DNA of 64,000 nt from Malaciobacter molluscorum LMG 25693 (GTDB taxonomy: Bacteria; Campylobacterota; Campylobacteria; Campylobacterales; Arcobacteraceae): contig NZ_CP032098.1 of assembly GCF_003544935.1 (NCBI RefSeq), positions 2,542,001-2,606,000 of the forward strand, written 5' to 3'. Positions within the stretch are counted from its first letter, which is position 1; each line of letters opens with the position of its first letter. Of this stretch, positions 44,046 through 53,715 are shown piece by piece. Under the pieces are notes generated by a model, which had not been told where the DNA came from, made no database searches, and saw only the letters and a list, made by a program, of their open reading frames with translations. Made by a program: the position numbers and the translations under genes.

Positions 44046-45536
44046 TTATAATCTATTCCATTGACTAGGCCCAGTAGTATGAATAGACGTACCTTCAGTA
44101 TCAACAGCAACAGTAACAGGCATATCTTTTACTTCAAACTCATAAATAGCTTCCATACCCATCTCTTCAAATGCTAATACTTTAGCATCTTTGATTGATT
44201 GTGATATTAAATATGCTGCGCCTCCTGTTGCTATTAAATACATTGATTTATACTCTTTTATTAAATCAATTGTTGGTTGTTTTCTCTCTGCTTTTCCAAT
44301 CATCCCCATGATTCCTATTTCCATCATGTCTTTCGTGAATTTATCCATTCTTGTTGATGTTGTTGGTCCTGCTGGTCCTACTTTCTCATCTCTTACTGGA
44401 TCTACTGGTCCTACATAGTAAATAAATCTATCTTTTAATTCTACTCCATTTGGTAGTGGTTTCCCTGCTTCTTTATATTCTACTATCTTTTTATGTGCTG
44501 CATCTCTTGCTGTTAAGATTTTCCCTGACAATAGTAATGTATCCCCTGATTTAAATTGTGACAAGTTCTCTTTTGTTAAATCTTTTATATTTACTCTTTT
44601 TACACTATCCATTGGTATCTCTAAATCTGGCCATATATTCAAATCTGGTTTCTCAAATTTTGCTGCTCCATTCCCATCTAATTCAAACTCTATATGTCTT
44701 GTTGCTGCACAGTTTGGTATCATTGCTACTGGTTTTGATGCTGCATGACATGGGTAATCTAAGATTTTTACATCTAATACTGTTGTTACTCCTCCTAGTC
44801 CTTGTGCTCCTAATCCTAGTTTATTGATATCTTCATATAGTTTTAATCTTAATTCTTCTACTGCGTTTTTTGCACCTCTTGCTTTTAATTCATGTATATC
44901 TACATGATCCATCAAAGACTCTTTTGCTAGAAGCATCGCTTTCTCTGGATTTCCACCAATTCCTATTCCTAGAATCCCTGGAGGACACCATCCTGCTCCC
45001 ATATGTTTTACATTCTCCATCACCCAATCATAGATACTATCACTTGGATTTAGAACTGTGAATTTTGATTTATTCTCACTTCCTCCTCCTTTTGCTGCTA
45101 CTGTTATATTTATTTTATCTGAGTTATCTACACTATAATGGATTACTGCTGGTGTATTATTTTTTGTATTTTTTCTTTCACCTGCTGGATCGCTCACTAC
45201 TGAATATCTTAGTGTATTATCTGGATCTGTATATCCTTTTGCTACACCTTCATTTAATACTTCTTCTAATTCTTTACTCAATTCTAGTTTTGCGTTTAAT
45301 CCCACTTTTATAAATATATTTACTGATCCTGTATCTTGGCATAATGGTCTGTGCCCCATCGCACACATCTTTGAATTTATTAATATTTGTGCTATCGCAT
45401 TTTTCGCTGATTGCGATTCCTCTTTTTCATATGCTTCTACCATCGCTTTTACAAAATCTTCTGGATGATAATATGATATATATTGACAGGCCCCTGCTAT
45501 ACTATCTATTATATCTTGCTCTTTTATTACTTTCAT
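44046..45536 (-). CDS. Class I (Fe-S) fumarate hydratase
   Basis: The 496-residue protein is a fused alpha/beta class I hydro-lyase. The N-terminal part carries three cysteines in class I context (HRPLCQDTGS, GAGWCPPGILGIGIGGN, MIPNCAATRHIEF) that should hold a [4Fe-4S] cluster. The C-terminal swivel domain has LLLSGKILTARDAAHKK, YYVGPVDPVRDEKVGPAGPTTSTRMD, ATGGAAYLIS and VDTEGTSIHTTGPSQW. It interconverts fumarate and malate in the TCA cycle; tartrate dehydratase or mesaconase activity in this family cannot be excluded. AAGGTGA precedes the ATG. It has its own promoter (TATAAT at 45642-45637) and a strong terminator, so it is monocistronic. Confidence 0.9.
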   Translation of the reverse strand: MKVIKEQDIIDSIAGACQYISYYHPEDFVKAMVEAYEKEESQSAKNAIAQILINSKMCAMGHRPLCQDTGSVNIFIKVGLNAKLELSKELEEVLNEGVAKGYTDPDNTLRYSVVSDPAGERKNTKNNTPAVIHYSVDNSDKINITVAAKGGGSENKSKFTVLNPSDSIYDWVMENVKHMGAGWCPPGILGIGIGGNPEKAMLLAKESLMDHVDIHELKARGAKNAVEELRLKLYEDINKLGLGAQGLGGVTTVLDVKILDYPCHAASKPVAMIPNCAATRHIEFELDGNGAAKFEKPDLNIWPDLEIPMDSVKRVNIKDLTKENLSQFKSGDTLLLSGKILTARDAAHKKIVEYKEAGKPLPNGVELKDRFIYYVGPVDPVRDEKVGPAGPTTSTRMDKFTKDMMEIGIMGMIGKAERKQPTIDLIKEYKSMYLIATGGAAYLISQSIKDAKVLAFEEMGMEAIYEFEVKDMPVTVAVDTEGTSIHTTGPSQWNRL

Positions 45537-45642
45537 TTCTTCACCTTAAATTATAAATAATTAACTCTTCCCTAGAGCGACTGGATCAAAATCCTATTAA
45601 TTTAAAATCAAAATTAAATTTTATCGATAAAGGTTAATTATA
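45537..45642 (-). promoter_or_regulatory. Fumarase promoter and ~95-nt leader
   Basis: TATAAT (45642-45637, minus strand) within CTGTTATAATTAACC is a good -10. The leader to the ATG at 45536 is about 95 nt and holds an unusually GC-rich patch, GATCCAGTCGCTCTAGGG (near 45589-45572), in otherwise A/T sequence, followed by AAGGTGA. I recognise no known riboswitch. Confidence 0.5.
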
Positions 45643-45713
45643 ACAGTAAGAAAAGGATAAAAAAAGGACTTTAATATATTTTTTTATGCTTTTCTTAAGG
45701 AAGTAAGTTTTTT

Positions 45714-47456
45714 TTAAAAGTTTTTTTCTAGATTTTCCAAAAATTCTTTAGGATTTTTATAACCAATAATTTTTGCTTTTTTTATTTCATTTGCATTTTT
45801 ATCCCAAAAAATAATTCCAGGAGGTCCAAAAATACCAAATTTTTTTTGTAACTCTTTATCATCTATTGTATTTTTAGTTACATCAGCTTTTAATAAAGTA
45901 AATTTTTTTAATTTTGATATTACTTGTTTATCTTTAAAAGTAATCTCTTCAAACTCTTTACAAGCAACACACCAATCTGCATAAAAATCTAACATAACTG
46001 GTTTTGTTGAATTCTTGATTGATAAATTTAACTCTTCAATATTTCTAACTTTTTTCCAAGACAGTTCACTCATTTCATATGTTGCAACTTTTTGTGAGAT
46101 AAACTTTTCTAAAGGATTTAAAATATTTTTTGCCAAACTTAAGGCTCCAACAAACGCTACTATTCCATATACTAAAATTAAAATAGATATAGTTTTAATT
46201 ATTATATGTTCAAATTGTTTTAAATAAACACCAGTTGCTATTAAAAGGATTGCCCATAAATATATTACATAATTAGGTATAACTCTATCTAACATCCAAA
46301 TAGCAATTGCCAACATTACGATTCCAAATAGTTTTGTTATTGTATCCATCCAAATACCTGGTTTTGGCATAAACTTTCCTGCACCAAGACCAATAAGTAA
46401 TAAAGGAACTCCCATACCAATACTTAATACAAATAAAGCTATTCCACCCAAAATTGCATCACCTGTTTGACCAATATAAACTAAAGCACCAGCAAGTGGA
46501 GGAGCAACACAAGGACCAACAATTAGTGCAGATAAAAATCCCATAATTGCTATTCCTATAACGCCTTGTTTCTCTTTTCCATCTGTTGTTTTATTTATTT
46601 TATTTTGTAAACTTTGAGGTAATTCTAACTTATAATATCCAAACATAGAAAGAGCAAGTGCCACAAATATTAAAGCAAAAATAACTAAAACATAAGGATT
46701 TTGTAACATAACTTGTAAATTAGAACCAAATAATCCTGCAATAACACCTGCAATTGTATAAGCAAGAGCCATTGACAATACATAAACTAAAGATAAAGAA
46801 AAACCTCTAAAAGCAGTAAGTTTTTCTTTATTACTCGCTTTTACAATAATTGAAGAGAGTATAGGGATCATAGGAAAAACACAAGGTGTAAAAGATAATA
46901 ATAATCCAAATGTAAAGAAAGTAAATAGCACAAAAACTATATTTCCATCTTTTAATGTATTTGTAATTAAATCTGTTTCATTTAAATCTTTATTATTTTC
47001 TACTATTTTATTTTTTGAAGGAATAATATTATTTTTGTTATTAGTTATTTTTGAAGAATAAGTTTGAGTCATTGGAGCATAACAAAGACCAGCTTTTGAA
47101 CATCCTTGAAAATGTACTTCTATTTCATAAGATTTAGAATTTACTTTTGATGAGATTAGTTTTTTAGGTATTTTTATATGTTGATTATCAAAATGTACGA
47201 TAAATTCTTCATATTTAACAGGCTTAGGAATATCAAGTTCTTTAGTAATTTCAATTCTTTCAGGTTTTGATATAAAAACTTTTAATTTATCATCATATAA
47301 ATATATATCTTTACCCAAATTCAAAGTAAAAATAATTTCTTGAGTATTCTCTTCAAATTTTGTTTTAAATGCATCTTCTGGTTCTAAAAAATCATAATTC
47401 GATGCAAATACACTATAAAAAGAAATTACTAAAAATACAAATAATCTTTTTAACAT
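45714..47456 (-). CDS. dsbD: Thiol:disulfide interchange protein DsbD
   Basis: The three DsbD parts are present. A signal peptide and periplasmic alpha domain have the reactive pair in HFQGCSKAGLCYAPM. The eight-helix membrane domain has TPCVFPMIPILSS and VGPCVAPPLAGALVYIG with the paired Cys. The C-terminal thioredoxin-like domain has DFYADWCVACKEFE. DsbD passes electrons from cytoplasmic thioredoxin to periplasmic thiols and cytochrome c maturation. It lies 11 nt downstream of a periplasmic thioredoxin gene in the same run, which is likely its partner. Confidence 0.95.
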   Translation of the reverse strand: MLKRLFVFLVISFYSVFASNYDFLEPEDAFKTKFEENTQEIIFTLNLGKDIYLYDDKLKVFISKPERIEITKELDIPKPVKYEEFIVHFDNQHIKIPKKLISSKVNSKSYEIEVHFQGCSKAGLCYAPMTQTYSSKITNNKNNIIPSKNKIVENNKDLNETDLITNTLKDGNIVFVLFTFFTFGLLLSFTPCVFPMIPILSSIIVKASNKEKLTAFRGFSLSLVYVLSMALAYTIAGVIAGLFGSNLQVMLQNPYVLVIFALIFVALALSMFGYYKLELPQSLQNKINKTTDGKEKQGVIGIAIMGFLSALIVGPCVAPPLAGALVYIGQTGDAILGGIALFVLSIGMGVPLLLIGLGAGKFMPKPGIWMDTITKLFGIVMLAIAIWMLDRVIPNYVIYLWAILLIATGVYLKQFEHIIIKTISILILVYGIVAFVGALSLAKNILNPLEKFISQKVATYEMSELSWKKVRNIEELNLSIKNSTKPVMLDFYADWCVACKEFEEITFKDKQVISKLKKFTLLKADVTKNTIDDKELQKKFGIFGPPGIIFWDKNANEIKKAKIIGYKNPKEFLENLEKNF

Positions 47457-47467
47457 ATAAGTCTATC

Positions 47468-47827
47468 CTAAAATAAGTTTTTTACATTTGATTGTAATTC
47501 TGAAACAGATCTTATTCCAACTTCTTGTTTAACAACTTTACCATCTTTAAAATAAATCAATGTTGGAATTGTTCTAATTCCAAACTTTTGTGCTAATTCA
47601 GGTTCTTTATCAACATCAACTTTATAAACTTTAACATTTGGATTTTTTACTTTTTCATATTTATTTAAATTCTGTGTCATAATCTTACATGGAGGGCACC
47701 ATGTTGCATAAAAATCAACAATTACAGTTTTATCTTTTATCTTTTCATCTATATTCATAATATTTATATGTTCAAAAGCAAAAACAGAAACTACACTTGC
47801 CATTAACAAAATAATAAACTTTTTCAT
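47468..47827 (-). CDS. Periplasmic thioredoxin-like protein
   Basis: The 119-residue protein has a signal peptide (MKKFIILLMASVVSVFAF) and a thioredoxin fold with active site ATWCPPCKIM and the cis-Pro segment IRTIPTLIYF. It is likely a DsbD-reduced periplasmic reductant, e.g. for cytochrome c maturation; DsbD follows immediately. GAGGGGATAGG precedes the ATG. Divergent from the rhodanese gene at 47973. Confidence 0.9.
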   Translation of the reverse strand: MKKFIILLMASVVSVFAFEHINIMNIDEKIKDKTVIVDFYATWCPPCKIMTQNLNKYEKVKNPNVKVYKVDVDKEPELAQKFGIRTIPTLIYFKDGKVVKQEVGIRSVSELQSNVKNLF

Positions 47828-47972
47828 CCTATCCCCTCAATCATTTTTATTAATTATAATAAATTATTGTAAAGAGTTTGTTAATATAAAATTGTACAAT
47901 TTAAATTAACTTTTATTTTATAAGTTTTATTAATAATTTATTGTTAGAATTCTAACTAAATAAGGGGATATT

Positions 47973-48329
47973 ATGCAAGAAGTAATTGACTTAATTCCAA
48001 GAAAAGTTGATTTTATGAACAAAGATAATATTGTATTAATTGATGTTAGAACACAAATGGAATTTAAACAAACAGGCATTATAGAAAATTCACATATGCT
48101 TACATTTTATGATGAATTTGGGAACTATGATTTAGAAGAGTGGTTAAATAACTTTCAAAAATTAGTAACTTCAAAAGATCAAACATTTATTTTAATTTGT
48201 GCACACGCGAATAGAACACGAATGATTGGAAATTACTTAATTCAACAAGAAGGTTATAAAAATTGCGCTCACTTACATGGTGGAATTGCCCAATGGCTAC
48301 AAGAAGGTAGAAAAACAGTAACTATTTAG
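47973..48329 (+). CDS. Cytoplasmic rhodanese-domain protein
   Basis: The 118-residue single rhodanese domain has VLIDVRTQMEFKQTGIIENSHML (CH2A-like), catalytic Cys in FILICAHANRTRMIGNYL, and LHGGIAQWLQ at the C-terminus. It would carry sulfane sulfur as a persulfide; the acceptor is unknown. AAGGGGA precedes the ATG. Its 3' end overlaps the convergent rhodanese-like gene by 8 nt. Confidence 0.88.
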   Translation: MQEVIDLIPRKVDFMNKDNIVLIDVRTQMEFKQTGIIENSHMLTFYDEFGNYDLEEWLNNFQKLVTSKDQTFILICAHANRTRMIGNYLIQQEGYKNCAHLHGGIAQWLQEGRKTVTI

Positions 48330-48708
48330 TATTATTATTTTTCCAATTATCAAAACCACCTTTTAAATAAATTGCTTGAATAAAACCATCTTTTTTTAAT
48401 CTTTGTGCTAATTTTTTAGAATTAGTTCCATCTTCATCTACAATTAAAAAACTTCTTTTTGCACTTTTTAAAATTTTCAATAATTTAAATTTCCAAATTT
48501 TTAATGATTTTTCATCATTTTTAATAAGTGGTAATTTATAAGACTCTGGAATAACACCAGTTTTTTCTTGTATTTGTTTTGAACGAATATCTACTACTAT
48601 ACCATTTAACGATAAATATTTATCAAGTTTTGTAATATTTAATGATTTTACATCTGAAGCATTTAAAAAAATACTTAAAGATAATAAAAGAAAAAAAAGC
48701 CATTTCAT
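48322..48708 (-). CDS. Exported rhodanese-like protein lacking the catalytic cysteine
   Basis: The 128-residue protein has a signal peptide (MKWLFFLLLSLSIFLNA) and a rhodanese-like fold (GIVVDIRSKQIQEKTGVIPESYKLPL ... AIYLKGGFDNW). Where the active loop should begin with Cys it reads FLIVDEDGTNSKKLAQRL, i.e. Asp. It is therefore probably not a sulfurtransferase and may bind ligand or act structurally. It converges on and overlaps the cytoplasmic rhodanese gene. Confidence 0.75.
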   Translation of the reverse strand: MKWLFFLLLSLSIFLNASDVKSLNITKLDKYLSLNGIVVDIRSKQIQEKTGVIPESYKLPLIKNDEKSLKIWKFKLLKILKSAKRSFLIVDEDGTNSKKLAQRLKKDGFIQAIYLKGGFDNWKNNNTK

Positions 48709-48746
48709 GATTTTCCTTTTAATTAATAGAAGAAATTAAATTTCTT

Positions 48747-48980
48747 CTATTTTGTTTTTTTATACTCTTTGTTTACTTTTTGAAGAATTTCAATTACTTC
48801 ATCTAAATTATCATAAGGAATATGAGATTTCCACTCAATATCTTTACCATTCAATGCGATTCCAATACTTACAACATCATCTGTTTCTTTTCCATATGGT
48901 TCAGTAAGATTTGAAATAATTATTTTACCTTTTTTTGTTCCAGATAAATCAAGAGTTGCTATTTCTGTAGTAACTGACAT
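48747..48980 (-). CDS. Small hypothetical protein (77 residues)
   Basis: I do not recognise a family. The protein is soluble and has no Cys, His cluster or membrane segment. It looks like a small beta-rich fold (EIATLDLSGTKKGKIIISNL, VVSIGIALNGKDIEWKSHI) ending in an amphipathic helix (NLDEVIEILQKVNKEYKK). AAAAGGAATT precedes the ATG. It sits between psd and the exported rhodanese-like gene on the same strand. Confidence 0.7.
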   Translation of the reverse strand: MSVTTEIATLDLSGTKKGKIIISNLTEPYGKETDDVVSIGIALNGKDIEWKSHIPYDNLDEVIEILQKVNKEYKKTK

Positions 48981-49059
48981 ATTAATTCCTTTTTATTTGA
49001 TTTGTACTAATTTTGACAAAATTATACTTTTAAATAACTAAATTTTTTATTCTTAATTA

Positions 49060-49869
49060 TTATTTAACTGTTGCTATTTTTTGTCCAAATTTTACTTTTT
49101 GATTTAAAAGATTTTCTAATTCAACGCTATCTTCTTCCCAAATCATAACAATTGTCGATCCCATTTTAAAATAACCTAAAGCATCACCTTTATTTATTTC
49201 AACACCTTCATAATCAATATATTTAATATCTTTTGCATTTTTATTTGTTTCAACTGTAGGTTCAAAATTAAATACCATTTGTCCTACATTTAATGCACCA
49301 ATAAAAACCATATAAAAAAGTTTTCCTTTTGCTGATATACACTCTAAAATAACTCTTTCATTTTGCACAAATAATTCAATCTCTTTTTTTAAATATTTAA
49401 AATTAACAGGATATAGCTTTCCTGGAATATGAATAAGTTTTTTTATAACAAAATCTATTGGAGCATGGTATCTATGATAATCACTTGGAGCCAAATAGAA
49501 ATTTATATAAGAGCCATTTTTAACTTTTTGAAAATTATCAGTACAATAATATGTTAATAAATCTTCAAGACTATATTCCATGCCTTTTATTTGAAAAAGA
49601 ATATCTTCTTTTATTTTTCCACCTTGAGTAATAAAACTATCACAAGGAGAAATAATATTATTTTCTAGCTCATCAATTTGTCTTGGAATTGCCAGTTCTC
49701 TAGTAAATAAATCATTTAATGATTTATAATATTTTGCTTTTCTAAATTCACTTAGATCAATTTTAAAAATTTTCACATAAATGCTATTTATAATTTTCTG
49801 AAAAAAAGATGGAAACTCTTTTTTTGCGAACTTTCCAAAATATTGAGAAATCAAATTTGTTATATGCAT
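49060..49869 (-). CDS. psd: Phosphatidylserine decarboxylase proenzyme
   Basis: Psd makes phosphatidylethanolamine at the inner membrane. The self-cleavage site is visible as GYFKMGSTIVMIW near the C-terminus (Ser of GST becomes the pyruvoyl group), with APSDYHRYHAPID carrying the conserved His and the N-terminal LNDLFTREL and ISPCDSFIT. I prefer the ATG at 49869, which has AAGGA 6 nt upstream, over the ATG at 49890 with no ribosome site; product about 269 residues. Confidence 0.94.
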   Translation of the reverse strand: MHITNLISQYFGKFAKKEFPSFFQKIINSIYVKIFKIDLSEFRKAKYYKSLNDLFTRELAIPRQIDELENNIISPCDSFITQGGKIKEDILFQIKGMEYSLEDLLTYYCTDNFQKVKNGSYINFYLAPSDYHRYHAPIDFVIKKLIHIPGKLYPVNFKYLKKEIELFVQNERVILECISAKGKLFYMVFIGALNVGQMVFNFEPTVETNKNAKDIKYIDYEGVEINKGDALGYFKMGSTIVMIWEEDSVELENLLNQKVKFGQKIATVK

Positions 49870-50016
49870 TCTTTTCCTTATTGTATTCATTAATTTTTTA
49901 TTTTATCCAAATATCACTTGAATTTTAAAATTATAATATAAATTATAGATATAAGTGCTTTTAATATTCTAATAAGTTATTATATATAAATATAAACAAA
50001 TTTAAGGATATTTTAT

Positions 50017-50256
50017 ATGCATAAAATCGTTGTATCAAATCAATGTGGATGCTTCAAAAGAAGTGATTTAAAAAATAATATAAGCTTTGAATCAAAAGAT
50101 GATGCTTTAGAAAAAGCATTAGAAATGAAAAATACAATGAATACTGAATTTTGTGGAAAACATGAGTTTCAAGTAGTAGAATTTGGTGATAATTTTGTAA
50201 TATCTTTTGATACTGAACCTAAAAGTACATGTTGTGGAAATGGGTGTTGTGGTTAA
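50017..50256 (+). CDS. Small Cys-rich protein with CCGNGCCG tail
   Basis: The 79-residue protein starts VVSNQCGCFKRSDL, has a middle EFCGKHEFQVVEF and ends STCCGNGCCG: seven or so Cys in all, suggesting metal or Fe-S handling or a redox-active tail. I do not recognise a characterised family. AAGGA precedes the ATG. It stands alone between psd (divergent) and the convergent mltA. Confidence 0.75.
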   Translation: MHKIVVSNQCGCFKRSDLKNNISFESKDDALEKALEMKNTMNTEFCGKHEFQVVEFGDNFVISFDTEPKSTCCGNGCCG

Positions 50257-50268
50257 ACAACACTCATT

Positions 50269-51375
50269 TTAATCCATTAATTGATCTTTGGGAATTAATA
50301 TATATAAAGTACCTTTTTCTTTCATCTTACCAGCATATTTAAAAGCCTTATCTCCATATCCCCAAAAGAAATCTGCTCTAATTTCACCTTTAATAGCGCC
50401 CCCTGTATCAGCTGCAACCATTAATTTATTTATTTGTTCTTTTGTAATTGGATTTGATGTTGATAAAAATACTGGCATACCAAGAGGAATATAATTTCTA
50501 TCAACAGCTAAATTTCTTTTTGCTGTTAATTCTACACCTAAAGCACCTGTTGCGCCTTGATTTGCTTTTCTAAAAAACACATAACTTTCATTATGATTTA
50601 ATATATCATCAACTTTGTCTGGATTTTTATCAAAAAAAGCTTTCATTCCTTGAATTGAAGCATTATTTGGTTTTAAGTATCCTTTTTTTAGCATATATTT
50701 TCCAACAGAAGTATATCTTCTTCCATTTTGATTTGCATAACCTACATTTATAATATCACCATTTGTTAGTTTAACTTTTCCAGAACCTTGAATATGAAGT
50801 AAAAATAGTTCAAACTTATCATCCACATAACAAATTGGTTCTAAATTTTGATTATCTTTTTTATCTAATACTGCTCTACTATCATATGGAACTACTTTAT
50901 TGCCTTCTAGTTTCCCTCTTAATCTATATTTCTTCAATTCAGGATAAATAGAAGATAAATCTACCATAACCATATCTTTTGGTGTTTTGTATATTGGATA
51001 TTTATATTTTTCATCTTTTGTAAGACTTCCATTCAATAAAGGTTCATAATATCCAGTTATTATACCTTCATCTTTACCATTTTTATCAATTAGTTTATAT
51101 GGTTGAAAATTTGAAATAAAAAAATCTCTGCCATTCTTTGCTTTTAAAGACTCTTCACATACATCTTCAAATAAAGAGAATCTTTTTGATTTTTTGCAGG
51201 CTTTTTGAAATGTTTTTAAAGCAAAATCAAAATCATCATTATAAAAATTTTCTATATCATAAAAATTTACTTTTTCCAGTGAGGCTTTAGAGATATTGTC
51301 ATACTTTTCATACTCTTTTATTGCACATCCAGTAAAAAGAAAAATAGGAACTAAAAAAATTATTAAATATTTCAA
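50269..51375 (-). CDS. mltA: Membrane-bound lytic murein transglycosylase A
   Basis: MltA cleaves peptidoglycan to 1,6-anhydro products at the outer membrane. The family core is clear: GIITGYYEPLLNGSL, YPIYKTPKD, PYDSRAVLD, LFLLHIQGSGKVKL, VGYANQNGRRYTSVGKYM, and the C-terminal 3D domain VAADTGGAIKGEIRADFFWGYG with its Asp residues. I start at TTG 51375, which has AGGAG 5 nt upstream and gives MKYLIIFLVPIFLFTGC, a proper lipoprotein signal; the longer frame from 51408 would add 11 residues before it. Length 368 is normal. Confidence 0.93.
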   Translation of the reverse strand: MKYLIIFLVPIFLFTGCAIKEYEKYDNISKASLEKVNFYDIENFYNDDFDFALKTFQKACKKSKRFSLFEDVCEESLKAKNGRDFFISNFQPYKLIDKNGKDEGIITGYYEPLLNGSLTKDEKYKYPIYKTPKDMVMVDLSSIYPELKKYRLRGKLEGNKVVPYDSRAVLDKKDNQNLEPICYVDDKFELFLLHIQGSGKVKLTNGDIINVGYANQNGRRYTSVGKYMLKKGYLKPNNASIQGMKAFFDKNPDKVDDILNHNESYVFFRKANQGATGALGVELTAKRNLAVDRNYIPLGMPVFLSTSNPITKEQINKLMVAADTGGAIKGEIRADFFWGYGDKAFKYAGKMKEKGTLYILIPKDQLMD

Positions 51376-51426
51376 ATTTACTCCTTTAAATTTGCCATAT
51401 TTTAACATCTTTAATTAAAAGTTTGA

Positions 51427-51726
51427 TTACATATTACAACTATGTGAAGGAACTTGGTGTAACTCTTTTAAATTACAATTTCTACATTTAAATTCCACTT
51501 CTATTACACCTGAACATCCATGGTTTTTTACCACTCTTTTAGTAATAATCTCATTTTTAAAGACTGTCTTTGTATTTTCATCATAAAAAGTTCTTGTTTT
51601 CTCTCTACAATTAGGACATTCACCTTTAAGTAATTTATAAACTCTTTGATTTTTTAATTTGAAATATAAAAGTATTGAAAAGATTGAAATAAGAAATAGT
51701 ATTAGTAGAAATATAAAAGTTTGCAT
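51427..51726 (-). CDS. Small membrane protein with zinc-ribbon-like motifs
   Basis: The 99-residue protein has an N-terminal membrane helix (FIFLLILFLISIFSILLYF) and a cytoplasmic-type domain with two Cys pairs (GECPNCREKT and EFKCRNCNLKEL) that should form a zinc ribbon, plus HSCNM at the end. Function unknown. It lies 12 nt after dnaK on the same strand and 50 bp before mltA, so it may be read from the heat-shock operon. Confidence 0.7.
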   Translation of the reverse strand: MQTFIFLLILFLISIFSILLYFKLKNQRVYKLLKGECPNCREKTRTFYDENTKTVFKNEIITKRVVKNHGCSGVIEVEFKCRNCNLKELHQVPSHSCNM

Positions 51727-51738
51727 GAAGTAGAGGGA

Positions 51739-53625
51739 TTACTCTACTTCTGCATCGATAACATCATCGTCATCTTTTTTTGCTTTTTGATCAGCTTGTT
51801 GTCCACCTTGATTAGCTTGTTCTTTTTTATACATAGCTTCAGCTAATTTGTGAGATTTTTCAGTTAATGCTTTAACTTTTTCTTCGATTTGCTCTTTAGT
51901 CGCATTTTCATCTTTTAAAAGTGTTTCTAAATCTGCTGCTGCATCAATAATAGCTTTTTTCTCTTCTTCAGAAACTGCATTTTCATTCTCTTCTAATGTT
52001 TTTCTAGTTGAGTGTAATAATGCATCAGCTTGGTTTCTGATTTCAATTACTTCTTTTCTTTTTGCATCAGCATCTTTATTTGCTTCTGCTTCATTTACCA
52101 TTTTTTCAATTTCATCATCACTTAATCCAGATGAACCAGAAATAGTAATTTTATTTTCTTTTCCAGTACCTTTATCTTTAGCAGATACATTTAAAACACC
52201 ATTTGCATCAATATCAAATGTTACTTCAATTTGAGGAACACCTCTTGGTGCTGCTGGAATATCAGAAAGTTCAAACATACCTAAAGATTTATTATCTTTT
52301 GCAAATTCTCTTTCACCTTGAACTACATGAATTGATACAGCTGGTTGATTATCTTCTGCTGTACTAAATACTTGAGATTTTTTAACAGGAATTGTAGTTC
52401 CTTTTTCAATTAATTTAGTAGCAACTCCACCTAAAGTTTCAATTCCAAGTGATAAAGGAGTAACATCTAATAATAATACATCTTTAACATCACCTTTTAA
52501 TACACCAGCTTGAACAGCTGCACCTGCTGCAACAACTTCATCAGGATTTACACCTTTATTTAAATCTTTTCCAAAATACTCTTTTACAACTGTATTTGCT
52601 TTTGGTAATCTTGTTGAACCACCAACCATGATGATTTCATTAATTTCACCTTTATCTAATCCAGCATCTTTTAATGCAGTTTTAATGTGTCCTAAAGTTT
52701 CATTAATTAAGTGCTCAGTCATAGACTCAAATTTTGCTCTTGTTAAAGATTTAACTAAGTGAATTGGTCCAGCATTACCCATAGAGATAAATGGTAAATT
52801 GATTTCTGTTGATTCTGCTGATGAAAGCTCTTTTTTAGCATTTTCAGCTGCATCTTTTAATCTTTGTAATGCCATTTTATCTGTTTTAATATCAAATCCA
52901 TTCTCATCTTTAAACTCTTTTGCTAACCAATCAATAATAGCGTTATCAAAATCATCCCCACCTAAGAATGCATTACCATCTGTTGAAAGTACTTCAAATG
53001 TTCCATCACCAATTTCAAGAACAGTAACATCAAATGTACCACCACCTAAATCATATACAAGAACTTTTTCTTCATCTTTTTTATCAAGTCCATATGCTAA
53101 TGAAGCAGCTGTTGGTTCATTTATAATTCTTAATACATTTAAACCTGCAATTGTACCAGCTTCTTGAGTTGCTTTTCTTTGTGCATCATTAAAATATGCA
53201 GGAACAGTAATAACTGCATCAGTAACAGTAGTACCTAAATACTCTTCAGCATCTGCTTTTAATTTTCCTAAAATCTTTGCAGAAATTTCTTGTGGAGTAT
53301 ATACTTTACCAGCAATATCAACTGCTGCAGCACCATTTCTATCTACAATTTTATATCCAACTTTTGATTGTGCTTCTTTAGCATTCTCTTCATTCATCAT
53401 AAGACCCATAATTCTTTTTACAGAATAAATAGTTTTTTCTGGGTTTGTAATAGCTTGTCTTTTTGCTGGATCACCAACTAATACTTCACCTTTATCTGTA
53501 AAAGCAACAATTGAAGGAGTTGTATTTTTCCCCTCTTTATTAGGAATAACTTTTGCTTCACCACCTTCATAAACTGCCATACAAGAGTTTGTTGTACCTA
53601 AGTCAATACCAATAACTTTACTCAT
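51739..53625 (-). CDS. dnaK: Chaperone DnaK (Hsp70)
   Basis: The 628-residue Hsp70 has all family signatures: [11 protein letters not shown] (phosphate 1), [17 protein letters not shown] (phosphate 2), [11 protein letters not shown] (adenosine), the linker [16 protein letters not shown] and a C-terminal acidic tail ending [11 protein letters not shown]. It folds and protects proteins with DnaJ and GrpE. AAGGA precedes the ATG. Third gene of hrcA-grpE-dnaK; a 90-bp gap from grpE contains a TTGAC/GTCAA inverted repeat (53687-53702). Confidence 0.98.
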   Translation of the reverse strand: MSKVIGIDLGTTNSCMAVYEGGEAKVIPNKEGKNTTPSIVAFTDKGEVLVGDPAKRQAITNPEKTIYSVKRIMGLMMNEENAKEAQSKVGYKIVDRNGAAAVDIAGKVYTPQEISAKILGKLKADAEEYLGTTVTDAVITVPAYFNDAQRKATQEAGTIAGLNVLRIINEPTAASLAYGLDKKDEEKVLVYDLGGGTFDVTVLEIGDGTFEVLSTDGNAFLGGDDFDNAIIDWLAKEFKDENGFDIKTDKMALQRLKDAAENAKKELSSAESTEINLPFISMGNAGPIHLVKSLTRAKFESMTEHLINETLGHIKTALKDAGLDKGEINEIIMVGGSTRLPKANTVVKEYFGKDLNKGVNPDEVVAAGAAVQAGVLKGDVKDVLLLDVTPLSLGIETLGGVATKLIEKGTTIPVKKSQVFSTAEDNQPAVSIHVVQGEREFAKDNKSLGMFELSDIPAAPRGVPQIEVTFDIDANGVLNVSAKDKGTGKENKITISGSSGLSDDEIEKMVNEAEANKDADAKRKEVIEIRNQADALLHSTRKTLEENENAVSEEEKKAIIDAAADLETLLKDENATKEQIEEKVKALTEKSHKLAEAMYKKEQANQGGQQADQKAKKDDDDVIDAEVE

Positions 53626-53715
53626 CTTTTTTCCTTATCAAGTTTTAATTTTATTTTAAAATAATTTTTTTAATCTATCTAGTTTATTGACATCACGGTC
53701 AAATAATTAAAGTAT

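Noticed and set aside
44191-45556. Several plus-strand frames opposite the fumarase gene
   Set aside because: They are Leu/Ser-rich low-complexity shadows of the fumarase coding strand, with no ribosome sites.
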